Assembly: GCA_036399715.1 (NCBI GenBank) | Contig: DASWMO010000196.1 | Coordinates: 1 to 41,243 of the forward strand | DNA length: 41,243 nucleotides | Origin: DASVSE01 sp036399715 | Lineage (GTDB): Bacteria; Bacteroidota; Rhodothermia; Rhodothermales; Rubricoccaceae | Direction of reading: 5' to 3' | Shown here: piece by piece, positions 1 through 10,200 of the stretch | Layout of the letters: each line of letters begins with the position of its first letter | Position numbering within the stretch: the first letter of the stretch is position 1 | Translations under genes and position numbers: made by a program | The notes under the pieces: generated by a model | What the model was told of the DNA's origin: nothing | What the model saw: only the letters and a program-made list of their open reading frames with translations | The model's database searches: none

Positions 1-600
1 GAGCCGGTAGAAACACACCGTTTTCGGGTCCGTTTACATTAAAGCCTCCTCTGGCAGCTCTTTGGACAAGCGGTGCGTTCCTGAGCTCCCATGGGATAAC
101 ATGGTGGGCCTGCATCCCACGACCATCTTGGCCATCAGCTAACAAGTTTCGTCTCAGGTTGCCTCGGTTACTGGAGAGCTCGGAGGTCCTGTCTTCAGGA
201 TTAGGTACTAATGCTGCTGGAAGGCTGTTCCCGCTACCAAGGCTATCACTTTCGGTAGTGTTATTAGGCGGCGCACCGATTGGGCCTATGTTATGACCGG
301 GTACTTGCATCCACATAAAAATCCATGCAATTCTTCCCGCAAAAGGAGCAAGCCGAACAAGGACATTGGGACTGATTGGATCGGTGACAACAGGTGCTAT
401 GTGTGGGACAATATATTGTCCTTGGACTGGTCTGGGGGATACTAGGTCATTAGGTGGAAGGGGGGGGCTTGCTTGGTGCTCCTCGCCAAGTGTTCGAGCG
501 CTAGTCGGGTGCGCAGAAGCTCGGCTGACTGCAGTCGCGTCTGGTTCGAAGTTGCCTCCTTGTTGGGGGAGAGCACGTGGTAGTGTTGGTTGTAGGCCAT
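1..600 (-). other. Variable toxin tip of TcC with AHH/HNH-nuclease-like motif
   Basis: The sequence after the RHS core (about residue 2207 onward, at least 199 residues) is unrelated to RHS repeats and visibly less GC-rich than the core. It starts with a Pro/Ala-rich linker, then a short hydrophobic patch (RIAWIFMWMQV, bases about 305-335), and then GMQAHHVIPWELRNAPL with Ala-His-His at about residues 2370-2372. An AHH followed by VIP is the signature of the AHH group of the HNH/endonuclease VII superfamily, which is common in polymorphic toxin tips. The predicted activity is therefore nucleic-acid cleavage after translocation. The domain is truncated by the window edge, so further catalytic residues and any downstream immunity gene cannot be seen. 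Confidence 0.7.
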
Positions 601-3600
601 CGAGGTCGACCATCGTCACTGGCCGGTTTCCCGCGTACGCGTACGGCGTGTACTGCGGGTACTGCCGCCAGAGCGGGTCCACCGACACGAAGCGCAGCGT
701 GTGCGCCGCGTAGTACCGGGCCCCGTAGTTATAAAGCCCCGATTCCTCATCTCGCTCCTTCCCGTTGTACCGGTAGCGAGCCTTTGCGTGGCTCCCCCAT
801 GCCGTCTCCCCATAGGGGTAGTACCCCTCAGCGCTCACTTTCCCCCGTGCAGTCGCCAGTGACGGCCCGCCGAGCGTGAGTGTCGCGTTGCCCAGCCGGT
901 CCGAGACCACATACCTCACAGGCGGGCGGCTGTCGCCCGCTTCGGCTGGGCCCGCGTCGATCTCGGCGAGCCGGCCGGTCTCGTCCGAGAACGCCGTCGT
1001 CGTTGCCTCGCGCGTCGTCACGCCCGTCGCATCCCACGCCCGTGTCCACTCAACGGCCCCAGCACTCATCGTCGCATGCCCTTGTCCCCCCTGCCGCCGG
1101 ACAACCTTCTTAACCCGCTCACCCGCCGCGTCGTAGAGGTAGCGCGCATACACTGACGGCTCAACTGTGCCGGGCTGGGTTCGAAACGAACGCAGCTTGC
1201 CGTCCGCTCCCCATTCGAGGCGTCGGTCGGCTGCCTCCCGGACGAGCCGGCCCACTGCGTCGTACGTGTAGCCTACAGTCGTTTGACCCGTCGTGAGCAT
1301 AGCCATCCGGTTCGTGTCGCCCTCCAATACGAACTGCCGCGTCCACGTTGTCTCGCCGCCGGCCACCGACGTGTGGCGCAGCCGGAGCACGTTGCCCACG
1401 GCGTCGAACGTGTACTCACGTGCGTAGGCTCGCATCGCGTTCGGGTCCGGGAGCGCACCTCCGTATGGGGCGGGGTCGGCCCAGACGGGCGTCAGCGCAG
1501 GCTGTGCCGCCTCGCGGCCGGTCGCGCGCGTGAGCCGGTCGAGCGCGTCGTGGACGAACGTCCGGTCGAGCGCGTGCGCCCCGAGGACTGTCCCGGCGAT
1601 GCCGGCGTCGGCGGTGCGCTCGCGAACACGGGTGACGTTGCCAGCGAGGTCGTAGGCGTAGCCCTCGTTCTGGACGACCGAGCCGTCGGGCACGTAGACG
1701 AGCGCCGCGTCGGCCCCCGCTGTGAGATCGGGGGAGCCGAGCGCCGGCCGCACGAAGGACTCGGTACGGATACGTGCGAGCCGCCGCGTGAGCGGCTCAT
1801 AGGCATAACGCGTCATGAAGCCGTTGCCGAGTGCGAGCAGCAGCCGCTGGCCGCGCGCGTCGTGGGCGATGCGTTCCACGACCGTCTCCGGCTCATCTAA
1901 GCCCAGCGGGTTACCAACGCGGACGGCCGTCAGTCCGCCCCCGCGCCCGTACGTCGGGAGCAGGCGTCGGACGGCTCCATTTGCGTCGGCCGGCAAGTCG
2001 GTCCACGTCGGCCGCCCGAGGGCGTCGTACGCCGTTGCCGTCTCGTGAACACGCGCCTCCAGGAGGGGTGCGGCGTGCGTCCGGTAATCCACCTCGCTGT
2101 CGGACCCGTCGGCTGGCGTCCAGTCGCAGACCCAATCGTCGACGAGCCACGTCTGCTGGCTGTTCGCGTGGACCGGTCCCAGAATCACCTCGTCCCGAAT
2201 TGTCCGGCGTGATGCCAAGATGGGCCGCCCGGCAAAGTCGTAGCACGCCGTCTCAGCCAGTCCCGCCTCGTCGTAGTGCCGCCAGAGCCGCCCGAGCCGG
2301 TAGGCGTTCCGTGCGTCGGCGACCCCCAGCGAGTCGGCACCGAGCGCATCCCCGTCGTCCCCGTACACGAGGCGCTGCCGGAGCGTCGTCGGCTGTCCCT
2401 TGCCGTCACGCGCCCAGACCCGTGACGGCCGCCCGAGCGGATCGAACGCCGTAAGCGCAAGCGCCCCGGCCGCATCGCGGGCTTCGATGACCCGCCCAGC
2501 CGAGTCGTACACCGTCCGCGACGTTCCTGCGTCGAGGTGGTCCGTGCGCCAGACGCGCCCGCCGTCCTCGCCAGGCGCAAGGTCGTAGACGCTCGTCCAC
2601 GCCGTCCGCCCGAGCGCGTCGACTGTCTCGAGCCGGTTTCCGCGGAGGTCGTAGCGGAACCGCATCGTCACCTCGTCGGCCTTGTCCGGCCCGAGCCGCG
2701 ACGTCTGCTCGACGACACGGCCGAGCGCATCAATCACAGCTGACGTCGGCGTGTCGTGGTGCGAGACGGGCGCAGCGTCCTCGTTTCCGGCGTGCGTCCG
2801 CCCGGCGTTGTCGGACCGGGAGTAGGCGTAGTTCTCCCACGGGGTCGGCGTGAACAGATGTGGCGTGCCAAGCGCATTCGGGACGCCGTAGACCGTCCGT
2901 GCCTCCCCGTTGTCAGGATGGACCACACGGACAACGCGCCCGCGGGCGTCATAGACGGTCCGTACGGCAAGCCCCTGCGGGCCACCTGCCTTGTACGCGA
3001 GCCCCGTGTCGTGGTACGGCTCGTACTGCGCGACCGGACGGCCCTTCTCGTCGAACACCGTGTGGCCCGAAACCGTGACGGCATCCGCAACCCGGCGCCC
3101 GACCGCTGCCGTGCCCGGCAGGGCGATGTCGGCCGGGAGCCCGGCATCGTCGAGGAACGGAGCCGGTCCGAAGACAACCTCGTCGGCCTGCGCCCGCGTT
3201 TGGACGACGCGCCCGAACCCGTCGGCGTACTCAACACTCGTGACAGTTGCTGCGGCAGCCTCCGGCGCGAGCCCGACCGTGGCGGCGTGGTGAACGCGGC
3301 GGGTCGTCGTAATCGAAGCCGGCCCTCGGCCTTCCACGAACGCCCGCAGGTCAGACGTGTGGAACGTAGACGGCGATCCCACAGGGTCGCCCTCGCCCTG
3401 CGTGCCCGAGACGCCGACCGAGGCGAGCGCCCCCAGAGGCGAATAGCCGTACCGCGTCGTCTCGCCGTTCGGCCCCGTCGTCTCGCGCACCCGGAGGTGG
3501 CGGTAGTCGTACGTCGCCCCGGTCGTCAGCCGGCCACCAACCGTCACCGAGACCGGGAGGAGCCGGTAGGCGTCGTGCGTGACCTCAGTGAGCACCTCCG

Positions 3601-6600
3601 CCGCGTCGAGCGAGGCGACGAGGAGCCCCCGCGGGAGCGCCCCGATCGTCTGCGTGTCGTACCGGGCCCGCATCGTCGGAGCGAAATAGCCCTGGACGGT
3701 CGGACCGCTCCCGTCGTAGTACGAGTAGCCCGCGAGCCCCTTCACGGTTGTCCGAAACGCATCTGGAGCCTCTGCCTCCCACGCCTGGTCGCCCCCGAGC
3801 TCGACGGGGTCCACAGTTGGGCCACCAAACGGATCGTTGAACGGGTCGCGCGGCGCTGGAAGCGCGAGGTATGGTGGGATAGCCGAGGCGTCCTTGTCAT
3901 CCGCCCCGTAGGCCTTGCTAAGGATATCAGGCGTGATCACGAGGGTTTCAGCCCGGGTCGCGAGCCCGTACGGGCCGACCTGCCCGGCTGTCCGCCCCTC
4001 GAAGGCAGCGCCATCGTACCATGTCAGCGTCTGACCCATCACGTGAAGCACGACGTGACCGTTCTGGATGGTCCTAACGAGGTCGTCCTCTCCATCCGAG
4101 ATGAGCGGGAGAGTCCCGTCGCTCTCGACCTCAAAGGACGTCTCGCGCCAGACGCGGTCGTAGAGGTACGGCGCCGCCTGGGCACCTGCTTTCTGCGGGA
4201 CCGCGTAGTCTGTCGTGGAGTGGCTGATGGGGAAGGGTTCTGCGCCCTCGTCGCCCTTCGCATATGGCTTACGGCCTCGGGGAACGGCCGCAGCCGTCTG
4301 GTGGGCCGGCCGGCCCCTGTCGTCGTAGCCGCCCGTGAACGAGAAGGCATGCATCGGGTCGTCCCCGCGGTCCCACTCGGTCGTCCGTGTGGCGAGCGCA
4401 TACGGGAAGACGACGCGGCCGCCGTCGAGCCCGTCCTCCTCATACCGGACGCCGGCGACCGCCTCCGTCACCGTGTAGGGGCGACTCTGCCTGTCTGTCC
4501 CGTCAAGCGCGTAGAGTTCGGTCCGGACTGCACGTCCGCGGAGCGCTCGGAGAGCGTCCCGCCGTGCGGCTCGCGACGGAAACGCGCCGAGCGGAGAGTC
4601 CACAGGCCCGACACGGACCTCCTCCCCGCCAGCCCACGCGAGCTCCGAGATGTCGTCCGGCCAGTGCTCCGTGTCGAACCTGGCCTCCGAGACGCCGCCC
4701 TGACTGTCTGGAATAGCCCCGAGGTGAAACCACGTCCGGCTCTCGACCGGAGGGGACGGGGCGATCGGAAGTGCTGCCGCCGGGGCTCGTCCGGCGAGCC
4801 CTTCCGTATCGCGGAGTGGAAGCGCCTGCGGGCCCGACGAGACGCGCCCGGCTGCGAGGTCGGCCGCCTCAGCCGATCCGGTGGTGCCGCTCCCACCGAT
4901 CGTCTCGGCGTCTCGCTGGTCGACCCGGCCAAACCCGCGGAACTCGCGCTCGGCACCGTCCCAGTACCCGTGGTGGTACGCGTACTCGGTCGTACGTCGT
5001 CCGCCCGCGATGAGATCGAGCGCGGTCACCCGGGCAACGACCTGGACCGGGAACGGAAGTGCGGTCGCCCACCGGGTCGCGGGAGTCGCGAGGTCACGGA
5101 GGTAGTCCTCCGTTGACGCCCGGTATGCAATGCGCGTAACGGCTCCGAGCCCGTTGTCGACCCCGGTGAGGAGGTACGGCTTGGTCCCCCGTGTAAGGTC
5201 GAGGAACCAGTAGTGAGGCTGGCCCGGAGCGTCGGCGGCGTGCGAGAAGAGGAGGCCGTCAGTCCCCGATCCGTAGAGGTCAACGATGCGGACGTCGGAC
5301 CGGTCAGATACCCGAGGCGTCCCCCGCACGACGACGGGCGTCTCGGCAAAGGCACCGCCGCCCTGGTTGATCCAGACGCGGACCTCGCCGTCGCCGACGT
5401 AGACGAGCTCGTCGAGCCCGTCGCCGTCAAGGTCTCCGAAGAGAACGCGGCGGGGGTCATACCCGAACGGAAGCCGAGGGGCATGCCGCATGGACCGTCG
5501 GGGTGCCCACCGACCGTGCCCCAGCGTGGGCCAGACCTCGACGTTCCCATCGTGGACGAGAACGAGATCGGGGAGCGTGGCTCCCGAGAGCCGGGCAGTC
5601 CGGACACGTGGGTCGGCGAGATCGACATTCGGAAACACGTCGGCCCCACGGCGTTGGACCCGCTGGGACCGGCTCCACCCGTCTTCGCCCTGGTAGAACA
5701 ACTCGAACGCGTCGCCGGTCCGGAGGAGGTCCGTCACGCCGTCGCCGTCGAGGTCCATCAGCCGTGCCGACGGGTCGGCCAGCGAAACCGTTGGGGCGGT
5801 CCGATGTCGGCGGAATCCAGCCCGGTCGAACTCGCCGTCGAACCCAATCGGGTAGACACCAGATTCAGCCCCGTCGGCGACAAGGAGGTCTGGCCGGCCG
5901 TCCCCATCAGCATCAAGGAGAGCGACCCCGGGTGAGTCCAGCCCGACGGCCGGGGCCTTCGAGAGCGGACGCGGCGGGGCAAACCGGCCGCTGCCCCGGT
6001 TTCGCCAGACGCAGGCCTGCCCGCCCCCGAGCTGAAGGATGTCCGGGAGCCCGTCGCCTGTGATGTCGACGAGGGCAAGGGTCGGGTCAGAGAGCGCTGT
6101 CCCCGGGAGGGCGCCCTCGACCGGGCGGAACCGGCGGGACGCCGGCTCAAACCGGCTATAGTCCATCGTGAGCGGCGGGAGACTCTCCGACGTAGCCCCG
6201 TCGTGGCCAGTCACCGTCACCTGGTAGAGCAGAGAGGTCCCACTGGCCGGAAGGAGGGCCGGGTCGAGTGTGCGCTCCGGGTCATCGTCGTCACCTGACA
6301 GCCAGACTGCCTCGTCGAGGTACCGGAGGTGAACCGTCGTTACGACCGTGCCGTCCTCGTCCCAACTCCCCGGCGTTGGCCCAGCGTGCGTGCGGACCTC
6401 GACGCGGGTGCACCGGCGGCGGACGCGAATCTCGTGGCCCGGCCGGAAGTCAGAGAAGGGGTCGGGCCGCTCCGCGTAGACGAACTTGACCGACACGAGC
6501 GCGCGGTCCTTGCCGGAGGCAGTCTCGATGTCAGCGTAGTGAATCCGCTTGAGGTAGGTCGCTGTCCCCGGCGAGGACGACCCAGCGCCGCTGTCGTGCT

Positions 6601-7216
6601 CGTAGTCGTAAAGGACGCAATTGCCGAAGAGGTCCTCGGTCCGCGAGATGTGCCAGGCGAACACGTGGTCGGGCGAGTCGGGATCGGCCGTGACGGCGCG
6701 GTCACCCGCGCTCGAGCTGATGGGGTCGTCGCCGTAGATGCTCGTCAGCCCGTCGGCCGTCCGGACCTGCCACCAGCCCCCTTCGGGAGCCAGGTGACGG
6801 CAGATGTCGGCGAAAAGGCCCTCGGTGCGCGGTCGATACCGAACTGATTGGAGGGCGTCACCCTCGCCAACTGTTCCGACGGCGACGAGGTCTTCAGCTC
6901 CGGAGAGCACGAATGTGTCGTCGTCGGACGTGCCAACGGCCCCGTCCCGGTAGCGAGGGAGGCCCCGGCGAGTCTGACGGGCCACGCCAGGAACCGATAG
7001 GCCCCAACCGAGCCCGAAGGCCGAGTTACCCTGACCGGCCGAGTAGACGAGCGCAAGCTCGGGAGCAAGCCCACCCCGGCCGGCCGGAAGCGGGAGAGGG
7101 ACGGAGAACGAACCCGATCCGGTGAACGGGTCAGGGGCGAATGTCTCGCCGAGTCCTTGGACAGCTCCGCCCCCGGAGGGCAGAGAGAGGACGGCATCTG
7201 GAGAAGTCGTAGACAT
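1..7216 (-). CDS. Fused TcB-TcC component of an ABC toxin complex (partial, 3' end beyond window)
   Basis: Predicted cocoon component of a Tc toxin: TcB binds the TcA pore, and TcC forms an RHS shell that encloses and releases a C-terminal toxin. One frame stays open from ATG 7216 to base 1, at least 2405 residues. The N-terminus is SpvB-like (FTGSGSFSVPLPLP, then LVYSAGQGNSAFGLGWGLS). It is followed by FG-GAP/VCBS propeller repeats rich in DxDGDG (GDGLPDIL, LDADGDGRPDLL, DLDGDGLDELVYVGDG), a TcdB middle region, and many RHS/YD repeats (for example VYDARGRVVRVVHPDNGEA). The RHS core ends near residues 2180-2206 with RFVSVDPLWRQYPQYTPYA and DLDG, which fits the conserved core end where TcC self-cleaves. 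TcB and TcC, separate in Photorhabdus, are one polypeptide here. It lies 71 bp downstream of tcA on the same strand. Identification is firm; domain limits are approximate. Confidence 0.92.
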   Translation of the reverse strand, partial: MSTTSPDAVLSLPSGGGAVQGLGETFAPDPFTGSGSFSVPLPLPAGRGGLAPELALVYSAGQGNSAFGLGWGLSVPGVARQTRRGLPRYRDGAVGTSDDDTFVLSGAEDLVAVGTVGEGDALQSVRYRPRTEGLFADICRHLAPEGGWWQVRTADGLTSIYGDDPISSSAGDRAVTADPDSPDHVFAWHISRTEDLFGNCVLYDYEHDSGAGSSSPGTATYLKRIHYADIETASGKDRALVSVKFVYAERPDPFSDFRPGHEIRVRRRCTRVEVRTHAGPTPGSWDEDGTVVTTVHLRYLDEAVWLSGDDDDPERTLDPALLPASGTSLLYQVTVTGHDGATSESLPPLTMDYSRFEPASRRFRPVEGALPGTALSDPTLALVDITGDGLPDILQLGGGQACVWRNRGSGRFAPPRPLSKAPAVGLDSPGVALLDADGDGRPDLLVADGAESGVYPIGFDGEFDRAGFRRHRTAPTVSLADPSARLMDLDGDGVTDLLRTGDAFELFYQGEDGWSRSQRVQRRGADVFPNVDLADPRVRTARLSGATLPDLVLVHDGNVEVWPTLGHGRWAPRRSMRHAPRLPFGYDPRRVLFGDLDGDGLDELVYVGDGEVRVWINQGGGAFAETPVVVRGTPRVSDRSDVRIVDLYGSGTDGLLFSHAADAPGQPHYWFLDLTRGTKPYLLTGVDNGLGAVTRIAYRASTEDYLRDLATPATRWATALPFPVQVVARVTALDLIAGGRRTTEYAYHHGYWDGAEREFRGFGRVDQRDAETIGGSGTTGSAEAADLAAGRVSSGPQALPLRDTEGLAGRAPAAALPIAPSPPVESRTWFHLGAIPDSQGGVSEARFDTEHWPDDISELAWAGGEEVRVGPVDSPLGAFPSRAARRDALRALRGRAVRTELYALDGTDRQSRPYTVTEAVAGVRYEEDGLDGGRVVFPYALATRTTEWDRGDDPMHAFSFTGGYDDRGRPAHQTAAAVPRGRKPYAKGDEGAEPFPISHSTTDYAVPQKAGAQAAPYLYDRVWRETSFEVESDGTLPLISDGEDDLVRTIQNGHVVLHVMGQTLTWYDGAAFEGRTAGQVGPYGLATRAETLVITPDILSKAYGADDKDASAIPPYLALPAPRDPFNDPFGGPTVDPVELGGDQAWEAEAPDAFRTTVKGLAGYSYYDGSGPTVQGYFAPTMRARYDTQTIGALPRGLLVASLDAAEVLTEVTHDAYRLLPVSVTVGGRLTTGATYDYRHLRVRETTGPNGETTRYGYSPLGALASVGVSGTQGEGDPVGSPSTFHTSDLRAFVEGRGPASITTTRRVHHAATVGLAPEAAAATVTSVEYADGFGRVVQTRAQADEVVFGPAPFLDDAGLPADIALPGTAAVGRRVADAVTVSGHTVFDEKGRPVAQYEPYHDTGLAYKAGGPQGLAVRTVYDARGRVVRVVHPDNGEARTVYGVPNALGTPHLFTPTPWENYAYSRSDNAGRTHAGNEDAAPVSHHDTPTSAVIDALGRVVEQTSRLGPDKADEVTMRFRYDLRGNRLETVDALGRTAWTSVYDLAPGEDGGRVWRTDHLDAGTSRTVYDSAGRVIEARDAAGALALTAFDPLGRPSRVWARDGKGQPTTLRQRLVYGDDGDALGADSLGVADARNAYRLGRLWRHYDEAGLAETACYDFAGRPILASRRTIRDEVILGPVHANSQQTWLVDDWVCDWTPADGSDSEVDYRTHAAPLLEARVHETATAYDALGRPTWTDLPADANGAVRRLLPTYGRGGGLTAVRVGNPLGLDEPETVVERIAHDARGQRLLLALGNGFMTRYAYEPLTRRLARIRTESFVRPALGSPDLTAGADAALVYVPDGSVVQNEGYAYDLAGNVTRVRERTADAGIAGTVLGAHALDRTFVHDALDRLTRATGREAAQPALTPVWADPAPYGGALPDPNAMRAYAREYTFDAVGNVLRLRHTSVAGGETTWTRQFVLEGDTNRMAMLTTGQTTVGYTYDAVGRLVREAADRRLEWGADGKLRSFRTQPGTVEPSVYARYLYDAAGERVKKVVRRQGGQGHATMSAGAVEWTRAWDATGVTTREATTTAFSDETGRLAEIDAGPAEAGDSRPPVRYVVSDRLGNATLTLGGPSLATARGKVSAEGYYPYGETAWGSHAKARYRYNGKERDEESGLYNYGARYYAAHTLRFVSVDPLWRQYPQYTPYAYAGNRPVTMVDLDGLQPTLPRALPQQGGNFEPDATAVSRASAHPTSARTLGEEHQASPPLPPNDLVSPRPVQGQYIVPHIAPVVTDPISPNVLVRLAPFAGRIAWIFMWMQVPGHNIGPIGAPPNNTTESDSLGSGNSLPAALVPNPEDRTSELSSNRGNLRRNLLADGQDGRGMQAHHVIPWELRNAPLVQRAARGGFNVNGPENGVFLPA

Positions 7217-7230
7217 GAGAGTGCCAGCTT

Positions 7231-7255
7231 GGGGGCCGCCTTACGGGCGGCCCCC
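7231..7255 (-). promoter_or_regulatory. GC-rich hairpin between tcA and tcBC
   Basis: A perfect 10-bp stem (GGGGGCCGCC / GGCGGCCCCC) with a 5-nt loop lies in the 71-bp gap between the tcA stop and the tcBC start. No U-tract follows on the minus-strand transcript, so a classical terminator is unlikely. An intercistronic mRNA-stability or partial attenuation element is more plausible, and would set the pore-to-cocoon ratio. Confidence 0.55.
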
Positions 7256-7287
7256 GGTTCAGGAATGCAAAGGAGAGGAGGCCTGGC

Positions 7288-10200
7288 TCAGACCGGCCAG
7301 GCCGGGGCGACGCCCTCGAAAGAGACCACGAGGAGGATGTCCTCGACACGCTCGTCCGCGAGCATGGCAAGGGCAGTGCTCCCCAGCCGGAGGGCCCACG
7401 TACCGATCGGGGGACTGCTGGGCGACCAGACCGCTGAGGGCCGACGCGTCGAAAGCAGTCCCTCACGTGTAGACGCACTCGCCCCACCGTTGCCCGCTTG
7501 GCCGAAGACATCCTTCTGGGGCTTCCCAGTTGGGGTGAAGGCGAGCTTGACTCCTGGCACCTCGGCCGTCTCCCCATCCGCACGAACGAAGTAGAGTTGG
7601 ACGTGCCGGAGCGTGAGGTCGGCGAGGTGAGGCGGAAAGTCGTCCCGCGTCGTCGTCCACGTCACAGTCCGTGTGGGCGCGGTTGGAGCCAGCGGATCGC
7701 CCTCATCACCAAGTGAGGAGACAGCCCCGCCTGTCCCGAGAGCCGGGTTGAGGAGGTCATACCACGCGTCTGCCGCGTCGTCGCGGAGCGAGAACGGGCG
7801 GTCTGCCTGAACCTCGGGATCAAGCTGACCCAGTACTTGGGTCTGGTACACCGGGCTGTCGAACGCCGTGAACTCGAGCGTCAGGAGTACGTCCGCGATG
7901 GACCGGTAGTCAAATGGGTTCGCGGCTTTAGGCAGCCGGAATTCCCACCCGACATCAACGCCAGCTCCCTCGAACGGTCGCAACTGCCCCCCTGTATTGG
8001 ACTCCAGTTGGAGCACGCCCGTCGCCCCGATGGGTGACGTAAGAGCGACGAGGTCCGGGTCACGTCGCACCTGAACAGATCGGAAAACGCTGTCCTCCTC
8101 GACCACGACTGTGGACAGGCCGGTGCTCGCCAGTGTCGCCCGAATGCCCCGCGTGGGGGGTACGAGGGCGACCACCGAGACAGCCACCCCACGCACAAGC
8201 CGGAGATGATGCCCTGGAAAGTCCCTGTCGAATTCCTCCATCGGAAGTGCAAACGGGAGCACTCCGCTCTGCCGGAACCGTTCGAACGCGACCGGGTCGT
8301 GCTGGACAAGCGACACCGTGGTCGAGAGTTGGAGGGCCCGACGGTCAGTCTCGAACGCATACTGCTCAAGCTCTGTGATGTCGGCCAAGAGCCGGGCTGA
8401 GCCCGTAAGACCGCGCCGGTCGTCACCTGCCTCGTCCGTCGCGGTGGCGTAGTCTGCTGCGATGAGCCGCGGCGTTGCGGCCTGACGCTCAAACGAGAGT
8501 TGGTCGAGGGCCAGACGTGCAGTCGCTGTCGCCAGATGGACGTAGAAGGCAAACACGTCTTCGAGGATGCTGCTCATCCACTGGTAGAGCGCCGCGTTGG
8601 TGAATTTGGTCGACAAGAAAACGGCTGTTTCGGACGCATGGAGAGCCTGGAGGAGCGCGATCTCACGCTCTTGGCCGGCGATAGCGACACGGTCCCCCGC
8701 GAGACGGATGCCCTGTTGGGCTGCAAGCACGTCTCGTTGTGCCAAGCCACCCTGCATAGCCCAATCATCCCGACGCCTTTCCAAACTTGCCTGCTGAGAG
8801 TAGAGAGCAGCGCGTGCGGACGCCGCCTGGGATTTTGCCGAGGCTGTCGACGCCCGAGCCTGCCTGCGCGCGGCTCCGTTGCCCAGTAGAGAACTGAAAC
8901 CTCCGATCAGGCCACCGATTACTGCACCGGGAACGCCGGCTACTGACGCCCCTCGTGCGCCTGTGAATGCCCCCGAAGCGAGACCCGCGAGAGCGCCCAT
9001 CCAACCTCCAGGGTTGTCGTATGTACTAGCCCCAGCTACGGTATCTAGGAATGAAATGGAATCTGTCATAGCGGCCAAACTCTGTTCCTCCAGCGCCGCA
9101 GCTGGGCTAGACTGAAGCGACGCAAAGTGGCTCACTTGGAATGCTGCTCGGTCAACTTGAGCCATGGCAAGGGCTACTCCGTCTGTTGCTTCCTGCAGTC
9201 GCAGACCTTGAAGAGTGACGCCGGCCCCGGTGAGTTCAAGTTGCTGGGACGACTGGAGGGCCGCGTACGACTCCGCGTCGAACCGCTCCAAAGCAGTTAA
9301 GAAGGCCGCCTCAGCCTGCTGGGCGAGTTGGGCCTGCTGCCGCGCCCGGTCAATGAGCACTCCGGCCCGATAGGCCGTTGGCTGCCGGCGGACCGCGATG
9401 CCACTATTGCTGGTCACGGTAAGCCCCGTCTCTCGGATGTGGAGTGGACGCTCCAGCCCAGCCATATTCCGGCCTTGGTGGACCTTATCGAGGTTTACGC
9501 GTGCCCGGAGCCGGAGACCACGGACGACCGGGTTGGGGGGAATCACGAAGCCCGCCGGCGGGACCACGATTGCCCCAACATGAGCAGACGCTGATCGTCC
9601 CGACGACGATGTCCCGACTCGCTTTCCAAGTCCGACGTCTCCCATCTTCCGAACAGCCACGTCGAGGCGGCCGGACACTGTCGGCAGGGCGAGCACGGCC
9701 CGGCGGGCGTCCCTGAGCACCCTGCGGTGCTCGTCGATCACATCTCCGAGGGCCGGCGCCGAGCCTGCTTGGGCTTGTGCGACTACGAGGGCGGCGGCAA
9801 CGAGGCGGGTATCCCACCCAAGCGTCTTGTCGAGGAATGCCAAGGCGACGGCTTCGGCAGCGTTCGATCGTGCCTGGCGCGTCGGAATCGACTCCAGGCT
9901 GGACAAGACGCGTGCTGCGGGTGTGCTCCATTGCCGAGGAACTGTCCCGTCGTCGAGAAGGCTTCGCGCCGCTGCGACGGATTCCCGGCAGTACCGATCC
10001 GGGTCTCCGAGCGCTGAGTGGGCAAGAGTTCGCCGTGCCCTATCATAGAGGCCCCGGGCCCGATCTACTGACTCTGGCGTGTCCTGCGAGAACGATGCAT
10101 CGGCCGCATCGAGTAGCACACGTGCCCGAGCAGCAAGGACGTGTCGGAGTTGGGCCTCTGGGTGTAGCCCCAGCATCGCATGCGGCGACAGTGGGTCAAC

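Noticed and set aside
2756..5116. Long plus-strand ORF (786 aa) opposite the TcB-TcC gene
   Set aside because: It is an antisense frame of a clear RHS/SpvB gene in high-GC DNA; its Arg/Pro-rich composition matches no protein family.
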